A stretch of 64,000 bases of DNA from the NCBI GenBank assembly GCA_000635495.1, contig JFLW01000003.1, positions 235,855 through 299,854 of the forward strand, read 5' to 3'. Position 1 is the first letter of the stretch. The number at the start of each line of letters is the position of its first letter. The DNA is from Prochlorococcus sp. scB243_495K23 (GTDB lineage Bacteria > Cyanobacteriota > Cyanobacteriia > PCC-6307 > Cyanobiaceae). The notes beneath the pieces are model-generated. The model made no database searches. It had not been told where the DNA came from and was given only the letters and a program-made list of their open reading frames with translations. The translations under genes and the position numbers were made by a program. Below, in pieces: positions 1 to 9,749 of the stretch.

Positions 1-193
1 TGATATAAGAATTCAAGCAGATGAAATTTTGTTCTTAAAAGAACGACTAAATACTGAATTATCAGAAAGAACTGGAAAGGATTATGACACTATCAAAGAA
101 GATACAGATAGAGATTTTTATATGTCCCCAAACGAAGCTGTTGAATACGGTTTAATTGATCTGGTATTAGATAAGAAACCAATAAAAGTTTAG
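1..193 (+). CDS. clpP: ATP-dependent Clp protease proteolytic subunit, C-terminal end (partial)
   Basis: The reading frame is open from base 2 to a TAG at 191-193 and encodes the last 63 residues of a ClpP-type serine peptidase. Visible features are the late helix with [14 protein letters not shown], the family's [20 protein letters not shown] segment (handle/head boundary) and a short basic tail. ClpP forms a tetradecameric chamber that degrades substrates unfolded by Clp ATPases. The catalytic Ser and His lie upstream of the window. The gene overlaps the 3' end of the convergent ftsH by 4 bases. Cyanobacteria have several ClpP paralogues and this fragment does not tell me which one it is. 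Confidence 0.9.
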   Translation, partial: DIRIQADEILFLKERLNTELSERTGKDYDTIKEDTDRDFYMSPNEAVEYGLIDLVLDKKPIKV

Positions 194-2103
194 CTTAATA
201 GTTGGGGTGTTCTTTCTTTCTCTGGAATTTTGGTGAATTTGGAGAGAATACTTAAAAATTCATCACCATCTAATGTTTCTTTTTCGATTAATAGGTCAAC
301 TATCTTATCCATAGCTTCTCTATTTTTGCTTACTATATCGTAGGTTTCTTTATAACAATCTTTGACCATTATTCTTACACTTTCATCTATTTGTTTAGAA
401 ATTGAATCAGAAACTTCACTTCTAGTCATTAAATCTCTACCAACAAAGACTTCTTGATTACCACTTTCTAAAGCTATCGGACCTAACTTACTCATTCCAA
501 ATCTAGTAACCATTTGGCGGGCCATTGAAGCAACTTGTTGGAAATCACCTCCAGCTCCTGTTGTAATCTCACCTTCTCCAAAAACTACATCTTCAGCAGC
601 TCTTCCTCCTAAAGCACCCATTATCCTAGCTTTTAATTGCGCCCTGCTAACAAGGGTTTGTTCATCATCTGGGGTGAACCAAGTTAATCCTTTGGCTTGA
701 CCTCTTGGAATGACAGTCACTTTTTGAACAGGATCATGGGCTTTGACAAGTGAACCTATGAGAGCATGGCCAACTTCATGATAAGCAATTAATCTCTTGC
801 TTCTACCATCTGTTAATGGAGAACCTTCCATTCCTGCAACAATCCTATCTACAGAGTCATCAATTTCTGAGATACTTATAGAGTCTTTTCTCCTCCTGGC
901 AGTTAATATAGCAGCCTCATTTAATAAATTTGCTAAATCTGCTCCAGTAAAACCTGGTGTTCTTCTCGCAATGCTTTCAAGTGTTAAATCCTCTTGAAGT
1001 TTCTTATTCCTTGCATGAACTTCCAATATTGATAATCTGCCCTTGATATCGGGTGCATCTACAGTTACCTGTCTATCAAATCTGCCTGGTCTCATTAGAG
1101 CTGAGTCTAAAACATCGGGCCTGTTTGTGGCTGCAATTATTATTATGCCGCTATTACCTTCGAAACCATCCATTTCAGTAAGTAATTGATTGAGAGTTTG
1201 TTCTCTCTCATCATTACCTCCACCAATACCTGCACCTCTTTGCCTTCCGACTGCATCGATTTCATCAATAAAAATTAAACAGGGACTATTCTCTTTAGCT
1301 CTTTTGAAAAGGTCTCTAACTCTACTAGCGCCAACACCAACAAACATTTCAACAAATTCAGAACCTGATAATGAGAAAAATGGTACACCAGCTTCACCTG
1401 CAATTGCTTTAGCTAAAAGGGTTTTACCAGTACCAGGAGGCCCCACCAATAGAACCCCTTTGGGAATTCTTGCTCCTACAGAAGTAAATTTTTCTGGTTT
1501 TTTCAGAAAAGTGACAACTTCTTGCAAATCCTGTTTAGCTTCATTAACGCCTGCAACATCATCAAATACAACTCCTGTTTCAGCTTCCATTGCAAATCTT
1601 GCTTTAGTTTTTCCAAACTGCATTGCTTGGCCAGGACCTCCAGGCATACCATTCGACCTCCTCGCTAACAAAATTAAACCTCCAATTAAGATAGCCGGGA
1701 AGAGTAAATTACCTAAAATTCCTAATGCAGGAGGAGCTGTTTTTATTGGATGAACATCAAAACTAATTCCTTCATTTTTTAAAATATTTATAAGTTCTGG
1801 TGTTAAGCCGGGAAGATCTACACGCAACCTTTGAACTTTATTATCTAAATCCGAATCTATTGTCTCTATAACTGCATTTCTACCTCCCTCAAAAATATCA
1901 ACAGAGGTAACTCTTCCAGAATTAATGTAATCTAAAAATCTGCCGTAACTAACTCTTGCTACCGCTGAATTTCTTGGTGCAACAGTAGTGCCATTAGATT
2001 TAAGCGAATCAACATTGCTTGAAGATAAAAATTGGTAGGAAAGTGCTATTACTAAAAGTATAGGTAAAGCCCATAAAATTAATGTTTTAAATTTTTGATT
2101 CAT
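190..2103 (-). CDS. ftsH: ATP-dependent zinc metalloprotease FtsH
   Basis: Membrane-anchored AAA+ protease that extracts and degrades membrane and soluble proteins; in cyanobacteria FtsH complexes act in photosystem II repair. From the ATG at 2103 the protein has 637 residues: an N-terminal membrane segment (about 8-24), a lumenal/periplasmic region, a second membrane segment near 130-148, Walker A GPPGTGKT at 221-228, Walker B LIFIDEID near 276-283, and the zinc site HEVGH at 442-446. An in-frame TTG at 2121 would add six residues; the ATG is preferred because the protein then starts MNQKFK directly before the membrane segment. The length and all key residues are typical. Which FtsH isoform it is cannot be decided here. 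Confidence 0.96.
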   Translation of the reverse strand: MNQKFKTLILWALPILLVIALSYQFLSSSNVDSLKSNGTTVAPRNSAVARVSYGRFLDYINSGRVTSVDIFEGGRNAVIETIDSDLDNKVQRLRVDLPGLTPELINILKNEGISFDVHPIKTAPPALGILGNLLFPAILIGGLILLARRSNGMPGGPGQAMQFGKTKARFAMEAETGVVFDDVAGVNEAKQDLQEVVTFLKKPEKFTSVGARIPKGVLLVGPPGTGKTLLAKAIAGEAGVPFFSLSGSEFVEMFVGVGASRVRDLFKRAKENSPCLIFIDEIDAVGRQRGAGIGGGNDEREQTLNQLLTEMDGFEGNSGIIIIAATNRPDVLDSALMRPGRFDRQVTVDAPDIKGRLSILEVHARNKKLQEDLTLESIARRTPGFTGADLANLLNEAAILTARRRKDSISISEIDDSVDRIVAGMEGSPLTDGRSKRLIAYHEVGHALIGSLVKAHDPVQKVTVIPRGQAKGLTWFTPDDEQTLVSRAQLKARIMGALGGRAAEDVVFGEGEITTGAGGDFQQVASMARQMVTRFGMSKLGPIALESGNQEVFVGRDLMTRSEVSDSISKQIDESVRIMVKDCYKETYDIVSKNREAMDKIVDLLIEKETLDGDEFLSILSKFTKIPEKERTPQLLS

Positions 2104-2121
2104 TAATTTGTAGAAAGTCAA

Positions 2122-2137
2122 TTCTAGGATTCTAGAA
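2122..2137. promoter_or_regulatory. Short palindrome upstream of ftsH
   Basis: A perfect 6-base inverted repeat, TTCTAG and CTAGAA with a 4-base spacer, sits 18 bases upstream of the preferred ftsH ATG, in the gap between ftsH and the divergent SipA-like gene. It could be an operator or a short hairpin in the ftsH leader, but AT-rich palindromes of this size also arise by chance. No known regulator consensus is recognised. Confidence 0.2.
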
Positions 2138-2210
2138 TGAATCAGTCCATTTCGTTGATATTTTCTCTAACTTTATGCTTATACTACTCTTTAATGTATC
2201 TAATTTATAA

Positions 2211-2420
2211 ATGAAATTTGAGATCAACGATAAGGTTAAGTTAATTGCACCAGTCTCTTACTTAAAGACTTCAGATAATATGCCGATGTTAAGACCACCT
2301 GATCTAGTAGCAATTGATGAAATTGGGGAAATCCTTTCAATTAAATCTCCTGATACTGTTGAAGTAAAGTTTAGGAGAGGTTCGTTTTTAATAGATATTG
2401 ATAAGATTGAGAAAAAATAA
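2211..2420 (+). CDS. sipA: SipA-like small beta-barrel protein (DUF3148 family)
   Basis: A 69-residue protein with the hallmark stretch KLIAPVSYLKTSDNMPMLRPP followed by alternating beta strands ending RRGSFLIDIDKIE. This resembles the cyanobacterial DUF3148/SipA family, small SH3-like proteins; SipA binds the histidine kinase NblS/Hik33 and modulates light and stress signalling through RpaB-type regulators. The length matches the family. It is divergent from ftsH and nearly abuts the convergent peptidase gene (1-base gap). I recognise the family from the sequence pattern; the NblS interaction is carried over from studied homologues and is not shown here. Confidence 0.65.
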   Translation: MKFEINDKVKLIAPVSYLKTSDNMPMLRPPDLVAIDEIGEILSIKSPDTVEVKFRRGSFLIDIDKIEKK

Positions 2421-2421
2421 T

Positions 2422-3639
2422 CTAAAAGTTTTTCTCCCACCTATTAGAAATTTCTAAACATATATTTTTATTTCCAGAAATACTCAAAAAAGGTTTTGAA
2501 AGATATTTATTAGTTAATTTCAAAATATCTAACGAAGAAATTTCCTCTATTTTTGAATTTAAATCGTTCTCAGAAATCGGTGAAATACCATAACTAACTA
2601 ACTGTATCTTTCTCTGTAAAATTTCATCTAGTGATTGATTTCCTAATAAAAAAGAACCTTTTAGTTTTTCTTTTGCTAAAAATATTTCAGCATCAGTCAA
2701 CGGATTTAAAAGTAAATTTTTCCATAGTGTTGATAAAAGTTCAAAAGCAAAAAGTGCTTGATCATTAGATACGGATAAATAAATCAAAAATGGGGCATTT
2801 CCACTCCTGATAGGATAATAAACACCTAAATCGTAAGTGATACCATGTTTTTCTCTAAAAAGTTTAAATAAAACAGCGCTCATTCCATAAGATAAATATG
2901 ACTCCAAAACCTTAAGAGGAAAATATTCACTACTTATTCGCGAGCAAGTTTGGTCCCCCATCATTATTATTGTTTGATTTAAATCATTATTAATGTAACT
3001 AAATCTATTCGTAGTATTTAAATTATGATTTAAAGGATCTGATTTTTCTTTAAAGATTTTTTTTTCAAGTGTTCCAAAATTTTCTCCATTTATTTTGGGA
3101 TTATTTGAAATTAAATACTTTTCTCTATTTTTAAAATTTTTAAACTCAAGCAAAACATCTTCATAGGTAATCCTTGAGACATCATTAGTATTGCCTATTG
3201 TGTTAAAAGCATAAGGATGATTTGAGTAAACAATTTTTCTCCATTTTTCAAAACAGATATTGAATGGATTCTCTTTATCTTTTTTAATGTGATCAATAGA
3301 AGATTTTTTTACTTTTTTAAATTCAGTTTCCGAGAGAATTGGCTTATTAATTATTAGTTCTAATAAAGGGAATAATTTGCTGAAATGTTCATTTAGGGAT
3401 TTAACACTTATTGAAATACCATCTTCAAATATTTCTTGATTTAATTCCGCTCCATAGGACTCAACATACTGCGATAGACTAAAATTGTTAAAACCTTCAC
3501 ATCCTCTGGTAAGTAATGAACAAAGGATCTTGTTCATCCCTTTTTTGCCAGAACGATCCATATCACTCCCCCCTTTAATCCAAATTGAAGCAGTTGAAAA
3601 ATTTCTTTTCTTATTACTTAAAAAATATCTTTTTAACAT
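2422..3639 (-). CDS. M16 family peptidase-like protein, non-catalytic partner
   Basis: 405 residues with the overall M16 (pitrilysin/processing-peptidase-like) fold signature: an N-terminal KGGSDMDRSGKKGMNKILCSLLTRGCE segment where active members carry the zinc motif, and a C-terminal R-x-x-x-G-x-x-Y segment (REKHGITYDLGVYY) used for substrate binding. The HxxEH zinc motif is absent, so it is probably the inactive half of a heterodimer with the upstream gene. Its ATG overlaps that gene's stop by 7 bases, implying translational coupling and equal amounts of the two subunits. The substrate is unknown. Confidence 0.85.
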   Translation of the reverse strand: MLKRYFLSNKKRNFSTASIWIKGGSDMDRSGKKGMNKILCSLLTRGCEGFNNFSLSQYVESYGAELNQEIFEDGISISVKSLNEHFSKLFPLLELIINKPILSETEFKKVKKSSIDHIKKDKENPFNICFEKWRKIVYSNHPYAFNTIGNTNDVSRITYEDVLLEFKNFKNREKYLISNNPKINGENFGTLEKKIFKEKSDPLNHNLNTTNRFSYINNDLNQTIIMMGDQTCSRISSEYFPLKVLESYLSYGMSAVLFKLFREKHGITYDLGVYYPIRSGNAPFLIYLSVSNDQALFAFELLSTLWKNLLLNPLTDAEIFLAKEKLKGSFLLGNQSLDEILQRKIQLVSYGISPISENDLNSKIEEISSLDILKLTNKYLSKPFLSISGNKNICLEISNRWEKNF

Positions 3640-4883
3640 TTACCAGGTGATGCAACTAAGGTGAATTTCTCTCCACTGATATATTTTGTGATCTCTTTGA
3701 AGTTATCCAAGTCATTCCAATATTTTAAATGACTCTCTAGATTATTTATTGAAGATTTTCTCCCCCAAAGAAGTTCATTTCCAAAGAATGAAGAAAGTTG
3801 TGTAGATGTCTCTAAATTAAATATATAGTTACTTTTAACAATATTTATTGCTTTTTTTATTTCATCCAAAGCCAAGGCATTACAATTTGAGATCTCATCT
3901 ATTGTTTTATTAATTTGCTTTTCTACTAAATCAATATCTTTGGAATCACAACTTGCTTCCATTATAAATAATCCTCCTAATTCTCCAGCATTTACATCTA
4001 CATATACCGATTCAACAAGATTACTATCTTCTTTTAGAATTTTAACTAATCTGCTGTTTCTTCCAACTGAGAGTATTGATGCTAGTATTTCAAGACCAAT
4101 AATATTTTTTTGATCATTGAGGTTTGGGATAAACCAAGCCATAAATATTCTTGAAAACTCTAAATTATCAAACTTAACTGACTCCCTACCATTCCTAATT
4201 TTTAAAGAAGGTTTATTTTTTAAATTTATTAAATTTTTACTTTCTTTTATGCCAGATAGATCACTTTTTTCAAAAATTTTATAAATTTCTTCAGAGAGAT
4301 TCCCTGCAATTGCAATACAAATTTTTTCGGTATTATAGTATTTTCTATGAAATTTCTTAAGGTCATTTATCTCTAAGTTTTTAATACTATTTTCAGTTCC
4401 CAGAATCGAATTGGCATAATTCGGACTTAACCAAACCCTTTTTAAGAAATAATTAAATAATCTTTCTTCAGGTTGATCATTTTGTTGTTTTATTTCATCA
4501 ATAACTACCCCTTTTTCTTTTATAAATTCATCAGGATTAAAATCTGGGGCAACGACAATATTTGTCAAAAGAGCAAGTGATTCTTTAAAGTTACTGGGTG
4601 GAACTAAGACATGGTAATGTACATCATCATAACCAGTTGAAGCGTTACTTAATCCGCCTAATGATTCAATTTTAAGGTCAAACTCACCAGGCATTATTTT
4701 GTTAGATCCTTTAAAAATCATATGTTCTAGAAAATGAGCAGTGCCGTTTTTATCAACATCCTCAAATGAAGAACCTGCTTTGCACCAAATATCAATGCTT
4801 ATAAGCGGCAATTCTTTATTATCCACAAACACACATCTAGTTTTGCTTGAATGGGTGTAGTATTTAACATCTCCTACGTTCAT
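3633..4883 (-). CDS. M16 family zinc peptidase, catalytic subunit
   Basis: 416 residues. The inverted zinc motif HFLEH is at residues 50-54 and a third metal-ligand glutamate is expected near E130 in GVVIDEIKQQ, at the usual ~76-residue spacing. The C-terminal half carries the second M16 domain. Such bacterial proteins resemble mitochondrial and chloroplast processing peptidases and presequence proteases; they clip short unfolded peptides in the cytoplasm or periplasm. No signal peptide is visible. It is first in a two-gene operon with an inactive homologue at 2422-3639. It is divergent from pcyA with only about 40 bases between them, so the two promoters must overlap. Confidence 0.9.
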   Translation of the reverse strand: MNVGDVKYYTHSSKTRCVFVDNKELPLISIDIWCKAGSSFEDVDKNGTAHFLEHMIFKGSNKIMPGEFDLKIESLGGLSNASTGYDDVHYHVLVPPSNFKESLALLTNIVVAPDFNPDEFIKEKGVVIDEIKQQNDQPEERLFNYFLKRVWLSPNYANSILGTENSIKNLEINDLKKFHRKYYNTEKICIAIAGNLSEEIYKIFEKSDLSGIKESKNLINLKNKPSLKIRNGRESVKFDNLEFSRIFMAWFIPNLNDQKNIIGLEILASILSVGRNSRLVKILKEDSNLVESVYVDVNAGELGGLFIMEASCDSKDIDLVEKQINKTIDEISNCNALALDEIKKAINIVKSNYIFNLETSTQLSSFFGNELLWGRKSSINNLESHLKYWNDLDNFKEITKYISGEKFTLVASPGKC

Positions 4884-4900
4884 TTCGGTTATCTCTTTAA

Positions 4901-5649
<749 letters not shown>

Positions 5650-5650
<1 letters not shown>

Positions 5651-6564
5651 TGAAATTAAAAATATTAAAAAATTTATTTATTTATTTTTTATTATTTACA
5701 CCAATATCTCTTGGTGTTATTTCCTGTTCTGGAAATAATAAATCTAGTTCAAAACTTAAAGAGGAAATAACTTCAGATTTCATACCTCCCATTACAGCTG
5801 TTGCCGCACTTGGTCAACTTTCTCCTTCGGGGGAGATTAGACAATTGGCAGCTCCTATAAGTCAGTTTGGCTCTTCCCCCCGAATTGTCGAAATTTTAGT
5901 AAATGAAGGAGATTTTGTAAAAAAAGGTGATGTCCTCGCAATCTTTGAAAATGGAGAAAAATTAATTTCTGATCTTGAGAGAAACGAAAATCTAATTAAT
6001 ACTATTAACGAAGAAATTAACCTAAAAAAAGATCAAATTCAAAGGTATGAGTTGGCTTTGAGCAAAGATGTATATACTTTTGTAGAGTTTTCACAGAGAA
6101 AAGATGAATTATTAAAATTGCAAAAACAGAAAATAAAGCTTATTGGAGATCAAAAAAATATCAAGATAGATCTATTTAATTCAAAACTAAGGAGTCCAAT
6201 CGATGGTTTTATCCTTGGAATAAACACGAGAGTTGGTGAAAGGCCTAAAAATGAAGGGATTTTGGATATTGGTTCTAGTCAAAAAATGGAAGCTTTGATA
6301 GAGGTTTATGAATCTGACATCGATAGAGTCTTTATATCTCAGAATGTTGAATTGAGCAGTGAGAATGGAGGTTTCCAAAAAAATCTTAAGGGAAAGGTGA
6401 TTAGGATTAGTCCTCAGGTAAAACAAAGGAAAGTTCTATCGACTGATCCAACAGGGGATGCTGATTCGCGAATTATCGAAGTACTAGTAAAACTAGATCA
6501 AGATTCTATAGATATCGTTCAAAACTATGCAGGAATGAAAGTGATTGCAAAATTTATTCCCTAA
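5650..6564 (+). CDS. devB: DevB-type membrane fusion lipoprotein of an ABC exporter
   Basis: 304 residues. An N-terminal hydrophobic segment ends in a lipobox VISC with Cys26 as the likely lipidated residue. A biotinyl/lipoyl-like hairpin half (ILVNEGDFVKKGDVLAIFE) follows, then a coiled coil (about 105-170), the second lipoyl half (LRSPIDGFILGINTRVGE) and a beta-barrel region. This is the HlyD/DevB adaptor layout. The partner permease and ATPase follow with a one-base overlap and a 13-base gap. In heterocyst formers DevBCA exports glycolipids; picocyanobacteria make no heterocysts, so the substrate here is unknown. The predicted lipid anchor in place of a plain membrane helix is notable. Confidence 0.88.
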
Positions 6565-7736
6565 TGAGTTTTTCTTTTATAAAATTTAGAAAAATACCAT
6601 TAGCTTGGTTGTTATTAACTAGGCAACCATTAAGGCTAGCAGTTGCCATAGCTGGAATCAGTTTTGCAGGGATTTTGATGTTTATGCAATTAGGTTTTAG
6701 AGATGGTTTATTTGATACGAGCGTAACTATTCATAAACTTCTAGATGCCGATCTTGTATTGATAAGTCCCAGATCAAAAAGTTCTATAAGCATGAGTGGA
6801 TTCCCAAAAAGAAGATTAATTCAAACTCTTGCAGTAGAAGATGTTGAAAAAACTGCTCCCGTTAATCTAAATTATTTACTTTGGAGAAATCCCGAAAATC
6901 TTAAAACTAGATCAATACTTGCATTAGGTTTTAATCCCTCCGATTCACTTCTTTTAGATGAGGGATTTTCAAAAAAAGCTTATAAATTGAGAAATCCATC
7001 AAGAGTTCTTTTTGACAAACTATCTAGACCTGAGTTTGGACCGATTGAAGAATGGTTCTTATCTGAAAAAAAAGTTGAGACTGAGGTTGCTGGAAAAAGA
7101 GTAATTGTTGAGGGTCTTGTGGAGTTAGGACCATCTTTTGGTGCAGATGGTAATTTGATAACTAGTCGAGAAACCTTCTTAAGACTTTTCCCTGCTAATC
7201 CTCCTGGCAGTATAGAAATTGGTTTGGTAAAGCTAAAAAAAGGATCTGATCCTGAATTGATTTCAAAGATATTAAATAACTCACTCCCAAATGATGTTAG
7301 GGTTCTTACAAAAAATCAATTTATAGAATTTGAGAAGAATTATTGGAAAAATAGTACTGCGATAGGTTTTATATTTAGTTTGGGAGCATTGATGGGTTTT
7401 GTTGTAGGGTGTGTGGTTGTTTATCAAATTCTTTATAGTGACGTTACAGATCACCTCCCAGAGTACGCCACTTTATTGGCAATGGGCTATAGACTTAAGT
7501 CCCTTTTCTTTGTTGTAGCTAGAGAGGGCTTTTTGTTGGCCTTTTTTGGTTATTTACCTGCTTATTTCTCTGGTCAAATACTTTACTCAGTTATAAGAAG
7601 TTCTACTAAACTCCCAATAATAATGGACGCAGATAAAACTATTTTAATTTTCGTATTAGTTTTAGTTATGTGTATGGGATCCGCTGCTGTTGCGATGCGT
7701 AAATTAGTTGACGCTGATCCTGCTGAAATTTTTTAA
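6564..7736 (+). CDS. devC: DevC-type ABC exporter permease
   Basis: 390 residues with four predicted membrane helices: one near residues 22-42 (AVAIAGISFAGILMFMQLG) and three in the C-terminal third (about 268-290, 318-340, 355-375), separated by a large extracytoplasmic domain. This is the MacB/FtsX-like topology of DevC permeases. The conserved start WLLLTRQPLRLAVAIAGI is typical of the cyanobacterial family. It overlaps the adaptor gene by one base and precedes the ATPase gene by 13 bases, so the three form one exporter operon. Confidence 0.92.
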   Translation: MSFSFIKFRKIPLAWLLLTRQPLRLAVAIAGISFAGILMFMQLGFRDGLFDTSVTIHKLLDADLVLISPRSKSSISMSGFPKRRLIQTLAVEDVEKTAPVNLNYLLWRNPENLKTRSILALGFNPSDSLLLDEGFSKKAYKLRNPSRVLFDKLSRPEFGPIEEWFLSEKKVETEVAGKRVIVEGLVELGPSFGADGNLITSRETFLRLFPANPPGSIEIGLVKLKKGSDPELISKILNNSLPNDVRVLTKNQFIEFEKNYWKNSTAIGFIFSLGALMGFVVGCVVVYQILYSDVTDHLPEYATLLAMGYRLKSLFFVVAREGFLLAFFGYLPAYFSGQILYSVIRSSTKLPIIMDADKTILIFVLVLVMCMGSAAVAMRKLVDADPAEIF

Positions 7737-7749
7737 CACTTGGAGATAA

Positions 7750-8478
7750 ATGGTTAAAGCTAATAAATCAAAAAATAATGTTAAAAACCTTAAAACAGTC
7801 TCAATAAATAATTTGAGTCACTTTTATGGAAAAAATGAGAATAAAAAACAAGTTCTTAATGCCGTTAATTTAAATATTGATAAAGGAGAGTTGGTTCTTT
7901 TGAAAGGACCTTCTGGATGTGGTAAAACGACTCTTTTAACATTAATTGGCGCCTTAAGAACCTGCCAAAGTGGAGATTTAACTGTATTAAATAATCAGTT
8001 AAATGGAGCATCAAGGAAAACACGTCAGATTCTCAGAAGAAGTATTGGAATGATTTTTCAAGGTCACAATCTTCTAAGATGTTTAACAGCAGAACAAAAT
8101 GTCCAGATGGGCGCCGATTTAATAAAAGGCTTAACATATTTGCAAAGACGTGAAATAGCACGGAATTGGTTGTCAGCAGTAGGATTAGAAGAGCATCATA
8201 AAAAGTTGCCAAATGACTTATCTGGTGGGCAGAAACAGAGAGTAGCAATTGCTCGAGCTTTATCTGCTAACCCAAAACTTTTATTAGCTGATGAGCCCAC
8301 TTCTGCTTTAGATAGCGTCACAGGAAGAGAAATAGTAACCCTTTTAAGGAAATTAGCAAAAGAGCAAAATTGTTCTGTACTTATGGTTACGCATGATCCA
8401 AGAATTTCAGATATGGCTGATAGGATATTAAATATGGAAGATGGTAAAATATATAGTGCTCATAGTGAGCTAATATAA
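7750..8478 (+). CDS. devA: DevA-type ABC exporter ATP-binding protein
   Basis: 242 residues with a complete ABC cassette: Walker A GPSGCGKT near residues 54-61, the signature LSGGQ near 158, Walker B LLLADEP following it, and the H-loop histidine in MVTHDPR. The MacB/LolD-like subgroup is indicated by the DALTSALDS-type DEPTSALDSVTG stretch. Predicted to power the DevB/DevC exporter encoded just upstream. Start is ATG at 7750. Confidence 0.94.
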   Translation: MVKANKSKNNVKNLKTVSINNLSHFYGKNENKKQVLNAVNLNIDKGELVLLKGPSGCGKTTLLTLIGALRTCQSGDLTVLNNQLNGASRKTRQILRRSIGMIFQGHNLLRCLTAEQNVQMGADLIKGLTYLQRREIARNWLSAVGLEEHHKKLPNDLSGGQKQRVAIARALSANPKLLLADEPTSALDSVTGREIVTLLRKLAKEQNCSVLMVTHDPRISDMADRILNMEDGKIYSAHSELI

Positions 8479-8496
8479 TTAAAAATTAAAAATTTT

Positions 8497-8646
8497 ATGT
8501 CTAAGAGAAGGAATCTAAAAAAAGAAAAGCAGGAACGTAATAGAGCCTATGCTAGAAAATTCAAAAAAAGGAAATTAAGAACTGATGGGAGACCTGATGG
8601 TGGAAACGTTACAGGTACAGCAAATAATGGCGGTGCAGCTGATTAG
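8497..8646 (+). CDS. Small, strongly basic conserved-type protein
   Basis: A 49-residue ORF from ATG 8497 to TAG 8646. The first 30 residues are almost all Lys/Arg with scattered Glu/Gln (MSKRRNLKKEKQERNR onward), then a Gly/Asn-rich neutral tail ending GGAAD. The composition suggests a nucleic-acid or ribosome-binding peptide. It follows the exporter ATPase by 18 bases and could ride the same transcript. The unusual tail and the GC-richer codons (GGTGGAAACGTTACAGG) argue that it is really translated. I do not recognise a named family. Confidence 0.7.
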   Translation: MSKRRNLKKEKQERNRAYARKFKKRKLRTDGRPDGGNVTGTANNGGAAD

Positions 8647-8707
8647 GAAATATCTTTTTATTTTATCTTTTGAAGTTCAATATATTATGGATATTTAAGA
8701 CATAATC

Positions 8708-9619
8708 ATGAATGTAAGTATTGTTATACCGACTTACAATAGATTACCTATTTTAGAGAAATGTCTTTTTGCGCTTGAGAATCAAAAATTAAATACAAAT
8801 ATCAGTAATTATGAAGTAATAGTTGTTGATGATGGATCGACTGATGGGACAGCCTCATGGATAAATAAAAACAAAGATAATCTCCCACACGTTATTTTAT
8901 TTCAGCAAGAACATGGAGGGCCTGCACTCGGAAGAAATCTGGGAGTAATTAAATCAAAATATGAAATTATTATATTCATTGATAGTGATCTTATTGTTTT
9001 AGACAATTTTATAAATTGCCACGTAGAAAAATTATTTGCCTATTGGAGAAAAAATGATAAAAAATGTTTTACCTATGGATCGGTAGTCAATACTTCTAAT
9101 TTTCTAAATCCTCAGAGTGAAAAACATAAAATAATGGACACTTCTTTTGCATACTTTGCTACTGGGAATGTAGCGATATCAAAAGAATTGATTTTAAGTG
9201 TGGGATTATTCGATACTTCTTTTAGTCTTTATGGTTGGGAGGATTTAGAACTTGGAGAAAGATTAAAAAAAATTGGGACAAAATTAATTAAATGCCCAAA
9301 TGCAGTAGGTTTTCATTGGCATCCGCCATTTAATTGCGAACAAATAGATTCATTAATAGCTCAAGAAAAAGAGAGAGCAAAAATGGCTTTAGTTTTTTAT
9401 AAGAAACACCCAAATTTAAGGGTTAGATTTATGATTCAATCAACTCCTCTCCATAATTTACTTTGGCAAATTCTTTGCTTGGGAGGACTAATCAGTGTTG
9501 ATAGAATCTTTCCTTTATTAAGATTCCTTGTAAATAAAAGAAGAAATAGACTTGCACTTGAGATACTTAGGATCCCTCTAAATATGATTTACATTAAACA
9601 GTTAACCAAATCGAGATAA
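8708..9619 (+). CDS. Family 2 glycosyltransferase
   Basis: 303 residues with a GT-A fold: the N-terminal SIVIPTYNR, the nucleotide-binding VVDDGSTDGT, and a metal-binding DSD triad (IFIDSDLIV). A later GYGWEDLELG-like element (LYGWEDLELGERLKK) contains the ED acceptor/catalytic pair typical of family 2 enzymes with a GT7-like C-terminal part. It transfers a sugar from a nucleotide donor, probably in surface polysaccharide or lipid decoration. The C terminus lacks convincing membrane helices. It stands alone between the exporter cluster and rpsB, so the acceptor cannot be inferred. Confidence 0.85.
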   Translation: MNVSIVIPTYNRLPILEKCLFALENQKLNTNISNYEVIVVDDGSTDGTASWINKNKDNLPHVILFQQEHGGPALGRNLGVIKSKYEIIIFIDSDLIVLDNFINCHVEKLFAYWRKNDKKCFTYGSVVNTSNFLNPQSEKHKIMDTSFAYFATGNVAISKELILSVGLFDTSFSLYGWEDLELGERLKKIGTKLIKCPNAVGFHWHPPFNCEQIDSLIAQEKERAKMALVFYKKHPNLRVRFMIQSTPLHNLLWQILCLGGLISVDRIFPLLRFLVNKRRNRLALEILRIPLNMIYIKQLTKSR

Positions 9620-9647
9620 AAAACTTTTAGAAATACACATCACTTGC

Positions 9648-9653
9648 TAAGAT
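9648..9653 (+). promoter_or_regulatory. Candidate extended -10 of the rpsB transcript
   Basis: TAAGAT preceded by TG at the extended -10 spacing (TGCTAAGAT). Initiation about 7 bases downstream would give a leader of roughly 90 bases containing the whole structured element before rpsB. The -35 region is poor, so this is a tentative call. Confidence 0.35.
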
Positions 9654-9672
9654 AGTTGAAGTAAATTTCACA

Positions 9673-9736
9673 CATCTGACAGTTTCGGGTGAATTATTAA
9701 TATTAATTCCCCGTCAGATGGAGGCTAACCCGAAAC
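9673..9736 (+). ncRNA. Structured rpsB leader with pseudoknot topology
   Basis: Three perfect complementary pairs occur in 64 bases upstream of rpsB. Stem 1 is CATCTGAC (9673-9680) with GTCAGATG (9713-9720). Stem 2 is GTTTCGGGT (9682-9690) with ACCCGAAAC (9728-9736). Stem 3 is GAATTA (9691-9696) with TAATTC (9704-9709). Stems 1 and 2 interlock, which is pseudoknot order, or else they are mutually exclusive hairpins. Stem 3 fills the connecting loop and directly abuts stem 2, so the two could stack. The last paired base is 13 bases before the rpsB ATG, so folding could block ribosome binding. This is expected behaviour for an autoregulatory ribosomal-protein leader; S2 as the ligand is an inference. 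Confidence 0.7.
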
Positions 9737-9749
9737 CCTTTTTTAAATT

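Noticed and set aside
1190..1753. 187-codon open frame antisense to ftsH
   Set aside because: It mirrors the conserved ftsH codons, has no family features, and its strand lacks a promoter or neighbours.
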